A stretch of 64,000 nt of DNA from Misgurnus anguillicaudatus (GCF_027580225.2 NC_073342.2:19046501-19110500), one strand, 5' to 3'; counted from the stretch's first letter, positions 37,371 through 50,984 are shown. Program-made: numbers and translations. Notes: a model not told the origin generated them from the letters alone.

Positions 37371-38590
37371 TTAAAGGAAAACACCACCATGTTTTAATAT
37401 TTTACTATGTTCTTATCTCAACTTAAATGAATTAATACATATACCTATCTTTTTTCAATGCGTGCACTTTTAATCTTTTTACAGCGCTTCTTGAATGTGT
37501 TAGCATTTAGCCTAGCCCCATTCATTTCTATGGCTCCGAACAAAAGTTTTATTTTGTGCCACCATACTTATTTGTGTAACTAGTCTTTAAAGGATTATCT
37601 TCTTAAAAAAATCCAGATAATTTACTCGCCACAATGTCATCCAAAATGTTGATGTCTTTCTGATGTGTTCAGTCGAGAAGAAATTATGTTTTTTGAGGAA
37701 AACTTTCCAGGATTTGTCTTATTTTAATGTACTTTAATGGACCCCAACACTTAACAGCTTTAATGCAATTTAAAATTGCAGTTTTAAAGGACTCTAAACG
37801 ATCCCAAATGAGGCATAAGGGTCTTATCTAGCTAAACGATTGTCATTTTTGGCCAGAAAAATATGCACTTTTAATCCTCAACTTGTCTTCTTCCTCCGGC
37901 TGTGTGACGAGCCAGCGCGACCTCACGTCAATTGCGTAATGACGTCGAAAGGTCACGTGTTACATATATTAAACGCACATTTTCGGACCATTTTAAACAA
38001 TAAACTGACACGAAGACATTAATTTGTATCATTCCACATGATACGGTCTTCTTTCTCCACACTTGTAAACACTGGGGCGTAGTTTCGATACATCATTCGT
38101 GACCTCTTGACGTGATGACGTATTACGTGAGGTCGCACTGGCGCGTCACAGGACTGGCGGAAGATGAGAAGTTGTGGTTTTAAAGTGCATATTTTAAATT
38201 TTTGTTGCCAAAATGACAATCATTTCGCTGGATAAGACCCTTATGTCTCATTTGAGATCGTTTGGAGTCCTTTGAAACTGCAATTTTAAACTGCATTAAA
38301 ACTTTTAAGGGTTGGGGTCCATCAAAGTCCATTAAAATAAGAAAAATCCTGGAATTTTTTCCTCAAAAAACATAATTTCTTCTCGACTCAACAAAGAAAA
38401 ACATCTATATTTTAGATGACATGATGGTGAGTAAATTATTTGGATTTTTTAAGAAAATGGACTAATCCTTTAAATAGGGAAAACATGGAAGTGTTTGGTG
38501 GCTTCTAAATTTATCCCTGTTTGGATCCTAAGGAATGAATGGGGCTAGGCTAAATGCTAACATATTCACAAGGTGCTGTACAAAGATTAA
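37371..38590. mobile_element. family B element copy 2, interrupted by family A
   Basis: TTAA at 37371-37374 then aggaaaacaccacc. The first part runs to 37590 and resumes after 38473 with ataggg aaaacatgg; this matches copy 1 at 3357-3790. The right arm is cut short. Confidence 0.7.
37587..38473. mobile_element. palindromic TTAA element, family A copy 3, inside family B
   Basis: 879-bp body (37591-38469) between TTAA copies (37587-37590, 38470-38473). More diverged than copies 1 and 2. In the uninterrupted family B copy the corresponding site reads tttaaatag, i.e. a TTAA. Confidence 0.85.
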
Positions 38591-39257
38591 AACAGTGGAT
38601 TTTTTTATTGTAGGATGATTATGTTCACACACTGCCAACAAACATTTATGTCCAAAGCACCTTGTGAAAGTGGATTTTACATAATATGGGCCCTTTAACA
38701 ACAGAAACATTACCATGTTTTACTTGGGTAACTTACAGAACAACATCAGGCACAGATATCTGCTAGTACAGCACATAATGTAACTGCAACTATTGCAATA
38801 ACAAGGCGACTACAGGTGCAGGAAACCAAAGTCTGTCATGCTCACTGACTCTCAATGCAGATTACCAAGATTATGAATTTCTTCTGTGACTCAGTAAAAT
38901 TGCTTTGTGGTTTGCCAGAATATTTTTTCTCCATTATGGATGAATTTGTCTAGAAAATGCTTACGACATCAAAACATAGTAAAATGTCACATAGAGCTTG
39001 TAGCAAGTAAATCGGGAAAGGAAATTTATATTTTTCTTGCTCTCATTAGAACTGACATATTATGCCACAGTTTGAGAAACCCTGTTGATTTAAAACTTCT
39101 ACAATTTATGAATAAACGATACTGGCTTACTTTTTACATTTTCATTTGCTTGAAAAACTTGATTTGAAACTGTTAAAATGTGATTTTGAAAATCTTTCAA
39201 AATAAGTTTAGATTATTTTCTCTTTGTCTCGCTCTCTCTCACACACAAACACATGGT
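38591..39257. other. intergenic, nothing recognised
   Basis: AT-rich DNA up to the hAT duplication. Confidence 0.5.
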
Positions 39258-39265
39258 CCCACGCA

Positions 39266-42153
39266 CAGGGCCGCATTAATGCATGGGCTTACCTGGGCTT
39301 AAGCCCAGGGCTTCGGGCTGGGAAGGGCCCCGAGATGCCGGAAAAAAATAACAACCGCATTTTATAAAAAGTTGATACTCCCTTTAAAATTATGCTTAAT
39401 CGCTTTGCTTTGAATGTCCGTGCGTGAATGCAGTTCCTGTGCAAGAAAATCTCTCACTTACTGTAGGCTACCCTGCAATCATTAGTGAGCTTTTTAAAAT
39501 TTCTGTCTGAAATATCCATTATTGCATTTCTGAAGGCAACACAAAGACAGCTTTCTGATAAAGTGACCACAAGTGCCTTTCAAGTGATGAACAAAGACGA
39601 AACTGAGGACCCGTTTTTATCTTAATATGAAAGACAACGTGTATATAAACATTCATTAAATGACTCCTCACAACATCTTAAAGCCAATATGTACAGAACA
39701 GCACACAAAAATATTACACAAAACATTTTTGATAACTAAATCTAATAAATAACAAATTAGATTCTGTCTCGGAAGCCTATAAGTTCAGCGATCTTATTTC
39801 ATTTTGAGATTTAGCGGGCAGGGAAATAAAAGACGAGAAATTACATATAATTTGTTACTGTAAATTATAAAAAAAACAAGCTTTATATACAATTCCTTAA
39901 ACGGTTCATTTATAACCAAAAAACACTGAAATTAATGATTTTATAGACATTATATATGCTTTATTATTTTGCACAGAAATATCTGATTGCTTTGATCATC
40001 TCTGTATTCACTTGAAACACCTGACGACTCTTATAACATTTGTTTCAGGAATCTCTTTTCTATCATTTGAAAGTTAACACCGACCATAATATTAAATCAC
40101 AAGAGAGACCAACCCGGAGAGACAATTGTGTCAGATTCAGTAGAGATGTTTTTGGTGTCATCACCAAAACAAAACAAAAACTGCTTACCTGTTTTGTAGC
40201 TCAACCTTTGACAAGTTAAGCAACCTTTTTAAAAACATTTTAAAACGTATACTTGCCGAAAAATCCGTTTGTTGATGTTTAGTTTGATAAACCCCTAAAT
40301 ACGATCACGCAGAGCACCTAGCACGTTCGGCTAAATTTAATGTGACAGCATGCAACAGCGCAACATCGACACAACGGAAAGCAATCCATAACTTACAGAA
40401 CTGAAATTAGATCAGAATTTACCTTTACATTTAATAAAAAATAAAAACAAAATGAAGTCAGAATCAATAAGGTACAGAACATGGGTGCAAAATGCCTAAA
40501 TGCGCAGGGGGATAAAACACAAGCCACAAATAGTTTAATCAGATAACACTAAATAATCTATCAATTAAATAAAAACAAGGAAATATTAAAATTAATTTTA
40601 AAATAACGAAAGTTTAGAATTGCCTGTTGAGTGACATTTTCTACGCGTCCCTTATTTAGAGACGCAAGCTGTTTTGGAATTAATTTAAAATCTTAAAAAC
40701 GCTGCTAATATCAAACTTCTTTAAACCCAGATGTAAAAAATACCCTTTTAGTTTTTTTTATTTTATTTAATTACACAAGACCAAAAAAAAACTTGATAAA
40801 ATGTTGCACTCTGATAATAAAATATTCATGAAGAATATCTCCGTGTGACTCCGGTAGATGATCTTTTAATTACTTCTAGTCGAAGCAAGCTTTATGGTCA
40901 ATCTAGGTGAATATAAAATAAATAAGTAAATAGATAAAAATATGAAAATGTAACATTTTAAAAGCTAAATTTAAACTGAAGATTACTATGAAATGAATTG
41001 AAAGTAAAATAAAGTAAGCAAATAACAACTGAAACATTGGATTAAATCTTTCTAATTACCTTATTGTTTAAAATCATGTTGCTTGTTTTGAACTAAGTCA
41101 AAACTGATTTTTAAATAACACAGAATACTGTAATTGTAAACGAATATCTGATTATTTATTTATTTAGGTGAAGATTAATGAGAGAGTTTTTTTATTAAAC
41201 AATTCGATATGTTGGCACACACGCTGTATGGACATAGATAATAATGAGCTCAGCAAGTTTGTTGTAATGCTTAATATGCTTTTGTAAATTCTTGTCAAAA
41301 CAGGTGTTTTTGCGTTTCGGATCTATAAGTCAGCGTGAGTCTTGTTGATCTTAATAACTTTTTTACATAAATCAGTTCCCGAACTTTATCTCCCTTAATA
41401 TCTCTGTAAACATCAAGCAAGTCCTGCATTTTATTTTCAAATTCCTGCATGTTTTTAAACCGAAACCAAGGTGTCAGACATGTGGATGTATGAGTAGTAT
41501 TAGGTTACATTTCACTCTCAGACAACTTACAAATAACGATCATTTTAGATGTTTAATTAGTATATTTATATCGCTAGACGAGGGATTAATGTAGGCTACT
41601 TATTTTTTTCTGAAAACATCCCACTCATTATACAGAATGGGTCTCATGATGGAACTGTGCTGACAGACACAATAAACGTTTAAAGGTGATGTAGCCTACA
41701 GTTTTGTCAATGTGCTTTCAAGTTTGTTATTTTAATGCTACAATAGAATGATGCAGGCACAAGCTGTATGAGGCTTTAAAAATGAGATGTTTGCTTTCCA
41801 TGCATAATAGTAACGAGAATCAAGTTATTGTCTATTTGATTAAAATTTTGTATTATTATTTTTATTAAATGTTTACAGTTATTTAAGTTATAATTATAAT
41901 AAAAAGCTAAAATGCGTTTAAAATGACATTTTCATGTAATATGACAAACTTCCGGTTTAAGACCCGCCCACTTCCGGTTCCATCAGAATACAAATACAGA
42001 TACAAATAATTTTAAGACTGTTACAGATACAAATACAGATACAAATACTGACTCCGCTGCACACCTCTAGAATGTAGGCTGCAATTCTGGCGGACGAAGG
42101 GCCACACAAAATGGTAAAGCCCAGGGGCCCCTTATAGTGTTAATGCGGCCCTG
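39266..42153. mobile_element. 2.9-kb non-autonomous hAT-like element with exact 8-bp duplication
   Basis: Ends cagggccgcattaa and the complement of the same 14 bases. Flanked by identical cccacgca (39258-39265 and 42154-42161). The interior is strongly AT-rich and has no frame of 60 codons on either strand. Near the right end there are repeated acaaatacagat units (about 41985-42055). The CAGGGCCG ends recall the Zaphod-like hAT group, from memory. Confidence 0.88.
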
Positions 42154-42161
42154 CCCACGCA

Positions 42162-43474
42162 CGAACACATGCACACAAATGCACACTAAAACCAGATGCT
42201 GAACAATTATGACACATGGCCCTGCGACACATTATGAAGTGATGCGCTGAAAGGATTCAATAAAGTCTTCCAGCTGGCACTAAGCATGATTCAAAATGGC
42301 TTCTGAATTTTTTATTAAGTGGCGATGTGGCTTTTAAAGTGCTTGTGTTGAGTGGAACCACCTGGACGTATGTATTTTAAAGTTAGGGGCTGTGAAATAT
42401 GTATCCATGAACAGCACCTACAGCACTGAATTGTCATCATTACTGTGATGATGGATTATTGCAATATTTCATACACTGTAAATTAGATACAGTAAATATA
42501 CAGTACAAAGCACTGTGATTGGGAATTGGAATCTCTTTGGTAATCTTCACATATGATCAAATTTGCATTTTAATATATTTAAAGATTAAAGATTTAAAAA
42601 ATGCTTTCAGAGGATATGAAAGAAATATGACAAGAAATAGCTGTAGCCATACTGTATCTGTATCAGTGTGCATGTTACACATTTTATAAGAGAATTTGGG
42701 ATAAATAACATTTAGTTTTTAACATTTTAAAATTGGCTACTACTATAGCTTCTCTCCACTTCCTGAATTATAATATCTGACAGAAAAAGGCATATAAATC
42801 AAGCAAACTTTAAATATTGCAAGTGAAGCGAGAGCTGCCCTTTCACTTAAGATTAGTGACGCATGGTTTAATATGGAAAAAGCCTTCAAATAATTCAATT
42901 TGTTTTTATCAGATTCACTTATTCATACTGAATGTGCCAGAACATAATTTTTGCAGGCTACAATTTTACTCGTTTTTATTTAATTTTGACCCATCACCCT
43001 CTCTTGTTAAAGGCATTAGTTCTTCTGTACACTGTAGTATGTGGTAAATTGTCATGAAGTAGATGGTGAGTTGCTCATCCAATAAAAAAAGTATCTGTTG
43101 AATACCAACATCTAGGCTTTGGACCAAATTGACTTGTGAAAAATGCATTTACTGCAATACATTTCGGCCAAACCCCAATAAGAAAATGAATGAAAAGGGC
43201 TATCAATCTACAGCAGTGTCTCAAAACCATTTTTGTGAGACAAGGTTGCCAGTTTTGTGAAAATCTGTGGTAAACTTGAGCAGAGATTATTATTATTATT
43301 ATTATTATATAATAAGAGTTCTATACATGGTAGCCTAATGACATATCATGAGCCTCAAACACGATTGGTTCCTCCTTCTTATGTAAACCTCGTGCATGCA
43401 AAAGACAGGCCAACCTCGACATAACACCAACTGTGATGTTGCAGTCGAGATGTACGCCCCCAACATTAAATTAC
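42162..43474. other. intergenic, nothing recognised
   Basis: AT-rich; an (ATT)n tract at about 43288-43309. No gene signal. Confidence 0.5.
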
Positions 43475-44091
43475 ACATTAATGGCGTTAATTGGGGTCCA
43501 TTGCATAGTACCCCACGGTTTGGTTTAGGTCGGGTCAGCTTACTTTTGAGGGCTTTTCCACTGGGTGCAGTACCAAGTACCCGATACTTTTTTTAGTACC
43601 ACATCGGTCGGGGTTCCAAGCGACCCGAGCTGATACCAAAACATGACGCGAAAACACTGTAAATCACTGATTGGTCTGAGAGAATCGTCACTACAGCATC
43701 ACCGCTATAATGTAAAAGATTAGCTTTACCTTCATGCTAGCTTGCGCTGTCTCGAGTAAACCTGTTGTCATCTGTGCTTTGCTGTAAGTGTTTAAACAGA
43801 AACTGTCATGTGAGACAGAGGTTGTGATAAACGCGATGTGCAAACATCTATTTGTGGTGGGCAATTTTAATTTTGAGAAATAAATTAATGTATGGGAATG
43901 TACAACGACACTCTCACATGTATTATGTCACAGCAGTAGGCAGCACAAATATAACTACACGCCTATAATCCCTCCCACTCAAGTGTTACTAAACTCGATG
44001 GAAAAACTAACCAAGCCAAAGTGAGGTGGGCTGACCCGACCTGACCCAAACCGTGGGCTACTATGCAATGGAAAAGCACCATTAGAACAAA
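43475..44091. mobile_element. inverted-repeat element with ends over 40 bp
   Basis: Left cattgcatagtaccccacgg and right ccgtgggctactatgcaatg face each other; inverted similarity continues through ggtcgggtcagc. No certain duplication; superfamily open. Confidence 0.65.
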
Positions 44092-45689
44092 AACAAAGTT
44101 GTGACTGCTGAGTTAGCGGTATATGCTAGTAAATGCTATTTCCTAGCGTTTAGGGTGAAGTTTTACTATTGATGTTACAAATTTTGCAGGTCCATACTGA
44201 ACCCCCCCCCCCCCCCAAAAAAAAAAAAAATTACCAGTCAGAAATGTCCATTAACAATCTCAAAACAATTGATTATTCCTTAAATTCTGTATCTTGTCTG
44301 ATGCAGGCTAAAACATAAGGTTTGTTTACGCACACAGAGCTACTGAAAGGAGCTGCTATGTGAAACAGCCAATCAGAGCAGAGTTCCACGTTATTATTCA
44401 TAACCCTTTCGAATAAGGTAATATTAGACTATTTCATTCTTAAGGCAAATCCTAGGGTTGTAAATGGACAAAACCGTATTTGGATAAGTTTTGCACTTAA
44501 TAAAGCCCATACCTTGATATCAGAGATCAATTTAACATATTATATCAATACATTCTTTGGCACTTTTAACATTATTACATTGAAAAATAATTCAGCAAGG
44601 AGTTAGTTCTTCCTTTAACAAGTTGACCACTATCAAGCTTCTGCAACACATGTCCCCAACAGTATCTCAATGCCGCCGCACATTTTGTTTACCCAGACTT
44701 GCTGCCAGCATCCGCTAGATTCAATTTAAACCCCGGATTGGACCCTCCTCAACCTCCAGACCTTCATCAATTCCACAGCTCTGCTGGGTTAATACAACAA
44801 ACCACTTTTGGTCACCCATCTCCCTCATTTCTCCATAGGCTGGGCTTGTTCTGGTCCAGAAGTTTCCCCATCCTCACTCTTGATTGGTGGAATAGTCTCC
44901 CAGTAACAGATGATTCTCCCGGCATGCATGCAAAGAAGCATCTAGTATTTCATGCCTTGCTTCCTTAGTATGCAACATTAGGTATTTGCCTGAATATAGA
45001 TTTTAGTTTTGGAGTTTGCCCACTTTTACTTTGAAGAAACTGCTATAAAAAATACATTTAGGCAAGGGTTAGGGTACAAATGGCTGTAATCTTTAGTCCT
45101 TTGTATGCTTTCAGAGTAGGGCAATTACAATAATTGCCTAGATGAATTCAGAATTGTTCGATAAAGAGTCACAATGCATCTGTAAATCAAATTTCACTAC
45201 ATAATCAGTGCCATTTTCAGCTATCAAGTGCTCTAGCCACACAATGGCATAACTCCAAGTTTCTCCAAGCAGGTTGTCCCTGAATGGTGCATTTGTATCA
45301 TTTTTCTTATAGGGAATATGCAGTTATATGGAAACGCTGATGAGAGTCTGTCTCCTGACAACATAATCAGAGTGTTTGAATGATGGTGAAAACCGGACCC
45401 TCCGTGTTAAATGGATTCTGAGGAAATGCGATTCTCTCAGGCAAGAACTTTTGACATTTTCTTATCTTAAAGCTGGCAGGAACATGCAAACCAAGCACTC
45501 TGTTTTTCATATCAGATAATTCTCAGGACATAGCTTCTTTTGACATTTATGAAATTAGGAGATCATAATAATTGGGGTTAACTGTTGTAACCGCTATAGT
45601 ATATGGGCAGTGGTTCTTAAACTGGGGGACGAGAGATGGTGCCAGGGGGCCCAGTTTTATGACATTTTATAAAATACATTAATACTTCG
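44092..45689. other. intergenic; poly(C)/poly(A) tract and a possible old repeat
   Basis: Poly(C)-poly(A) at about 44201-44231. At 44630-44970 there is a frame with a WWNSLP motif that recalls the C-terminal end of non-LTR reverse transcriptase proteins; too short and degraded to be sure. Confidence 0.3.
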
Positions 45690-45904
45690 TGATTTCTCTT
45701 CTCTTCAGACCTTTAACACTGTTCTCAAAACTCATTTACTCAGCTCTATGCTTGTTTTTGTAAGTTCAATATAGATTTCTTTGTTTGTTCCATCTGGTTG
45801 ATTACATGTTGTATACTGACTGTATACTTACATGTATTCATGTTATTTAGCAACTTCATGTAAAGCGTTATTTGGTTCTTGAAAGGCGCTAAATAAATAA
45901 AACA
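45690..45904 (+). mobile_element. LINE 3' end (L2/Rex1-like)
   Basis: Encodes TFNTVLKTHLL, like the C-terminal FKxxLKTHLF motif of L2/Rex1-type ORF2, then an untranslated tail with gaaaggcgctaaataaataaaa, and finishes in an ATT microsatellite as such elements do. Confidence 0.55.

Positions 45905-45948
<44 letters not shown>
45905..45948. repeat. (ATT)n microsatellite
   Basis: About 14 TTA units, likely the tail of the LINE fragment. Confidence 0.9.
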
Positions 45949-45950
<2 letters not shown>

Positions 45951-46502
45951 TTATCATAAATGCTGTGTAATTAAACCTCATTGTATCCTAATTAAACTAC
46001 CAAACAGCAATACATTATATCATTTAATATGTTTTGTTTAGTTCAAATTCTGAGTTTTGTTTTATGTTTTGAATTTTCATTGGGGGGGGGTGCGCGTACA
46101 CTATATAGCACGCCAATAATCACTGGTATATGGTATTCCTGCTAAAATACAATCATTATTTCTTGAAAATTATGATGATTAATGTATGATTAATATAAAT
46201 ACCATATATTGTATTCCCTGAAACAGAGCATCAGTTTCTATTGTTATCTGAGTATAGACAATCTCTCATGGTGAAATTAATCCAGTTGCCTTTTGAATTG
46301 ATCTAACCACATGCTAATTCTGTAAAAAAATGCCCCACTATTATTATCCTCAATTGATTTTGTGATGTGAAGAAAACATTGATATCTACAGTAAGCCACA
46401 TATACACTGAGTTTCTAATAACCGTTGGTTTCCTACCAAAATAAATCACCTCTTAATCTTCTACATGTAATGTTTTTTATTTAATAATAGCATCTGTTCA
46501 TA

Positions 46503-47698
46503 TACACTCACCTAAAGGATTATTAGGAACACCATACTAATACTGTGTTTGACCCCCTTTCGCCTTCAGAACTGCCTTAATACGACGTGGCATTGATTCA
46601 ACAAGGTGCTGAAAGCATTTTTTTAGAAATGTTGGCCCATATTGATAGGAAAGCATCTTGCAGTTGATAGAAATTTGTGGGATGCACATCCAGGGCACAT
46701 TGAGATCTGGGGACTGTGGGGGCCATTTTAGTACAGTGAACTCATTGTCACGTTCAAGAAACCTATTTGAAATGATTCGAGCTTTGTGACATGGTGCATT
46801 ATCCTGCTGGAAGTAGCCTTCAAAGGATGGGCACATGGTGGTCATAAAGGGATAGACATGGTCAGAAACAATGCTCAGGTAGGCGGTGGCATTTTAATGA
46901 TGCCCAATTGGCACTAAAGGGCCTAAAGTGTGCCAAAAAAAAAAAACATCCACCACACCATTACACCACCACGACCAGCCTGCACAGTGGTAACAAGGCA
47001 TGATGAATATATGTTCTCATACTGTTTACGCCAAATTCTGACTCTACCATCTGAATGTCTCAACAGAAATCGAGACTCACCAGGCAACATTTAACTGTCC
47101 AATTCCAGTCTTTAACTGTCCAATGTTGGTGAGCTCATGCAAATTGTAGCCTCTTTTTCCTATTTGTAGTGGAGATAAGTGGTACCCGGTGGGGTCTTCT
47201 GCTGTTGTATCCCATCCACCTCAAGGTTGTGCGTGTTGTGGCTTCACAAATGCTTTGCTGCATACCTCGGTTGTAACGATTGGTTATTTAAGTCAAAGTT
47301 GCTCTTCTATTAGCTTGAATCAGTCGGCCCATTCTCCTCTGACCTCTAGCATCAACAAGGCATTTTAGCCCACAGGACTGCCGCATACTGGATGTTTTTC
47401 CCTTTTCACAACATTCTTTGTAAACCCTAGAAATGGTTGTGCGTGAAAATCCCAGTAACTGAGCAGATTGTAAAATACTCAGACCGGCCTGTATGGCACC
47501 AACAACCATGCCATGCTCAAAATTGCTTAAATCACCTTTCTTTCCCATTCTGACATTCAGTTTGGAGTTCAGGAGATTGTCTTGACCAGCACCACACCCC
47601 TAAATGCATTAAAGCAACTGCCATGTGATTGGTTGATTAGATAATTGCATTAATGAGAAATTGAACAAGTGTTCCTAATAATCCTTTAGGTGAGTGTG
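46503..47698 (-). mobile_element. Tc1/mariner-like element, transposase broken
   Basis: Inverted ends cactcacctaaaggattatt with TA at both sides (46501-46502, 47699-47700 region). Minus-strand transposase pieces: N-terminal helix-turn-helix-like part (47548-47288, starts MGKKGDLSNFEHG) and a C-terminal catalytic part (46845-46537, with FQQDNAPCHKA and PPQSPDLN). The pieces are in separate frames with stops between, so it is dead. Confidence 0.88.
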
Positions 47699-47700
47699 TA

Positions 47701-49600
47701 TGTGAAGTTTTAGCTCAAAATACCATATAGATAATTTATTATAGTATTTTAAAATTGCCACTTTGTAGGCGTGAGCAAAAATGTGCCATTATTGGGTGTG
47801 TCCTTTTAAATGCAAATGAGCTGATGAAACGCAAACACTGATTGCAATGATGGTGGTGGTTTGTTGAAATTGAAAGTCTATTGTGCTGTCAATATTGTGC
47901 TCTCTCTCTCTCTCTCTGCACTAAATGGCAAGGCCGTGGTTGGATATTGCAGATTAAGGGCAGTATTATTATAAGAAGATCCCCTTATGACATCACAAGG
48001 GGAGCCAAATTTCAGTGACCTAATTTTTCACATGCTTGCAGCGAATGGCTTTCCAAAAATCACTGGATTGTTCTTTTTCACATTTTCTAGGATGGTAAAA
48101 GCATGTGGGACCCAATTGTAGCACTTAAACATGAAAAAAGGCAGATTTTCATGAACAAAATCAGTAAACGGCTGGTGGATTTACACTACTATAATCCACT
48201 CCACCATGTAGGTCAACTACAAACCCATCATTCCATGTTAGATTCTCATGAAAAGCAATCAGATTAATGCACCATCCGACAAAAGTCTGACACGATGCAT
48301 TAGAAACCAGGTATTCTGATTAAGTAAATTTCACATAGCTCCGTTGGCAAGATCCCCATTGCTATTGATATTCCATGCAGTCTCTCTCCTTCTGTTACAT
48401 AGCCGATATAACCTAGACCTCTCAGTTTAAATTACAGCCCAATAATATCTCACTGCAGTAAAGGCTGTTACAGATAGAACGGAGTGGGTTCTGTATCATT
48501 GATCTTATGCATATAGCTTAGTCGTATGGCCCATGCTTAAATGCATTGCCACTAGAAAGTCAGGGGCTACACATGAATGCTCATTATTGATGTTTTTATA
48601 TGTGTTGCTTAAAAAATCAATCTGTTTCAAAGCAGTGTTCGTGAAGATGTTTAAAATAACCAGATTTGTTAGGAATGATGACATTTTTGTCACTTGTACT
48701 TCAATATTTTAAACTAGTTCATTTAGCTGTTCTATATGAAATCAACCATGTACCGAGGTGTTGTGCTTTCTTCAGAAGTCACAGTCCTTTATTCATCACA
48801 AACAGTTATAAGTCTTAACCTTTTAACTGTGACCTCATTAAATTAAACTCTGACATTTTCTCTTTTAAGATCACTCATTCATAGACCTTTAGGTTGGATC
48901 CCCTAATTTTTAATTTCTCCAAAAATAATTGCAGATCTTTTAATATTTCACCATCATAATTCATGCATCATTTTACGCTGCCGTTGCCCGTATGCGTCTC
49001 TGTGTACATTTGCCCGGACTAATCATGGTAAAGGAGTGAATTAAAGAAATGCCAAGACAAAGATCAAAGCCAATGCCTCGGGGCAGTTTTCTTTCGATTC
49101 CAGCTGTTAACGTGATGTTTATCTGATGTTTTTTCTCTTGGCTTGATCTCCCTGAAAGCTTTTAATAAAGCAGAAAGGGTGATGAATCATCTGTTAAACT
49201 GTTTCGACTCCGTGTTTATACACTTGAGTTACAACCTGACCCTATAAGATCATACAGAAAGTGAATTAAGCTTTCCATCCATCCATCCATTAACAAACAT
49301 TAACACTTATGTTTTATTGTAGTTCATGTAACCTGCAGTAATGCACTTTTTATGTTTAAATTCATTACTTATGTTAATGAGAGAGATATTATTGTATTAT
49401 AGTATGACTACAATTTGTTAATGTATACTGTAATACTCTGTAGCCTATGAACTAGTGAATTGATAAACAAATACTGTAATATACTTTACTAAAACGTTCA
49501 AAAGTGTCTAGGAATTTTATTCCAGTTTACTTTAATAAATTGTAATTTTTTATATAGGCTATCATAAAAATTGAATAACATACATGACATTGGTCGTTTG
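47701..49600. other. intergenic; (TC)n and possible regulatory DNA upstream of galnt18
   Basis: (TC)n near 47901-47917. A non-repetitive block at about 48740-49240 could be conserved non-coding DNA; inference only. Confidence 0.3.
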
Positions 49601-49629
49601 GCACTGCATTTTAAGGTATTTCTGCGAGG

Positions 49630-49962
49630 TAAACTTCATTGGCTGTCACAGCCGCGCGCGTGGCAGTATGCTGCTCGTGTCTCTTCAGTTCTATGACGCC
49701 GTCAAGCCGTGCGCGCGTGTGGAGCTGCGTTGCCATACAAACCCGCTGTCCAACAGTGCGGGCAGGCGCGAGAGACATGATGCGCGTTTACCGTGACAGC
49801 ACCGATCCGTTTTGACATTTTAACTGCCGCAGCTGTTGCCGTTATAAGATGTGTTGGCGACGCAAAGGCGAAACGTAAAGCGGTCTTATATGGGAAGAGT
49901 CGCCGAACGCGTACAGGATTTGCATCTGTTTCTGCGCGCGTCCCGCACGTGGGGATGTCGCG
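49630..49962 (+). promoter_or_regulatory. CpG-rich promoter/5' UTR of galnt18
   Basis: Dense CpG dinucleotides (gccgcgcgcgtgg, gtgcgcgcgtgtgg, ggcgcgagag) contrast with the AT-rich surroundings and continue into the coding exon, as at a CpG-island promoter. No TATA box; start site not fixed. Confidence 0.65.
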
Positions 49963-50203
49963 ATGGCATGCGCGAGGAGAACCAAAACTTTGGTTTCCAC
50001 GTGCGTGATTTTAAGCGGCATGACCAACGTTTTGTGTCTGCTGTACGTCGGGTGGATCACTAATTACGTGTCTGATAACGGGAACGTGAAAGTTGCGGAG
50101 AGGACGCGTGAGAAAAAGTTTGACGACGATAACAGAGGCGAAACGTTACGGATTATTGAGAGACTTGACAGGTTGGAGAGTGTTGTTAACCAGCACATTC
50201 AAG
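49963..50203 (+). CDS. galnt18: polypeptide GalNAc-transferase 18, first coding exon
   Basis: GALNT18 is a type II membrane protein of the GALNT family that starts mucin-type O-glycosylation; it belongs to the GALNT8/9/17/18 branch, reported as weakly active or inactive alone. The exon starts MACARRTKTLVSTCVILSGM, nearly the same as the human GALNT18 N-terminus, and holds the short cytoplasmic tail (1-8), signal anchor (about 9-32) and the start of the stem (RIIERLDRLE). It ends 80 codons plus one base in at AAG|GTATGG; the human protein also continues with Glu, agreeing with the phase. Start chosen by homology, not the ATG four bases later out of frame. The catalytic domain and lectin domain would be encoded beyond the window. 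Confidence 0.92.
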
Positions 50204-50984
50204 GTATGGTGTTTTATTATGGCAACGTGTGTGTAACAGTTGGTCATACTTCTTGCTTCCGTTAGGATATTCACTCATCTTTTATTATAGCAGGCTAACT
50301 GTAAATTTGAAGTAACCATGGGTTTTGCCATCTATTGATTACCATTTGTATTAGTGATCATGGTGGTTATGGTTTTACTGCAAATTAAACAACTAAGGTT
50401 ACTAGTTAAACCATGGTTCGTTTTACTAAGGGTTTACATTTACAGGACTGCTGTTTATAGACCTGCGTACAGGAGACATGAAGATCAACGAAAGTTTAAA
50501 GGGGCTTTGCTATAGATGTTAATAAAATCACTGAAGCATATATTATTACAGTTTTCTCAGTCGCCTTGGAGCATTTCTTGAATTATTCTTAAAATTTGCA
50601 AAATAATGTGTGCATTTCTCAAACAAAAATTTTTACAAACACATGTTACTTGTTCAAAATCCTTAGTTTATCTCTCAAAAGTACATTTTATTGTCAGTGA
50701 ACATGTTAGTCCTTTCAAAATGACACGTCAGTGTATCTTTGTTCAGGAGCAAGACAGTTGAAATGTTTAGCCATGTTGTCCATATGCCAAAGGTGCAACT
50801 AGAAACTAGAAAATGAAAGCCAGAATGTAAAAATAAAGAAACTGAACCACAGATTGGGGGGCGCTGTGATCCACCATCATTTCAGATGCCGTCATTCATC
50901 CAATTCATCTTCTATGCAAATAGAGGACTTTGCTGAAAAATCTATGTGGCGTTTAGCAAATATGTTTTTTAACTGTGATTTTAA
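50204..50984 (+). other. galnt18 intron 1, first part
   Basis: AT-rich intron DNA with no named feature before the transposon nest. Confidence 0.5.

Noticed and set aside
44699..44968. 89-codon frame with WWNSLP, possible LINE protein end
   Set aside because: Only a short motif resembles reverse-transcriptase C-termini; noted in the region description but not called.
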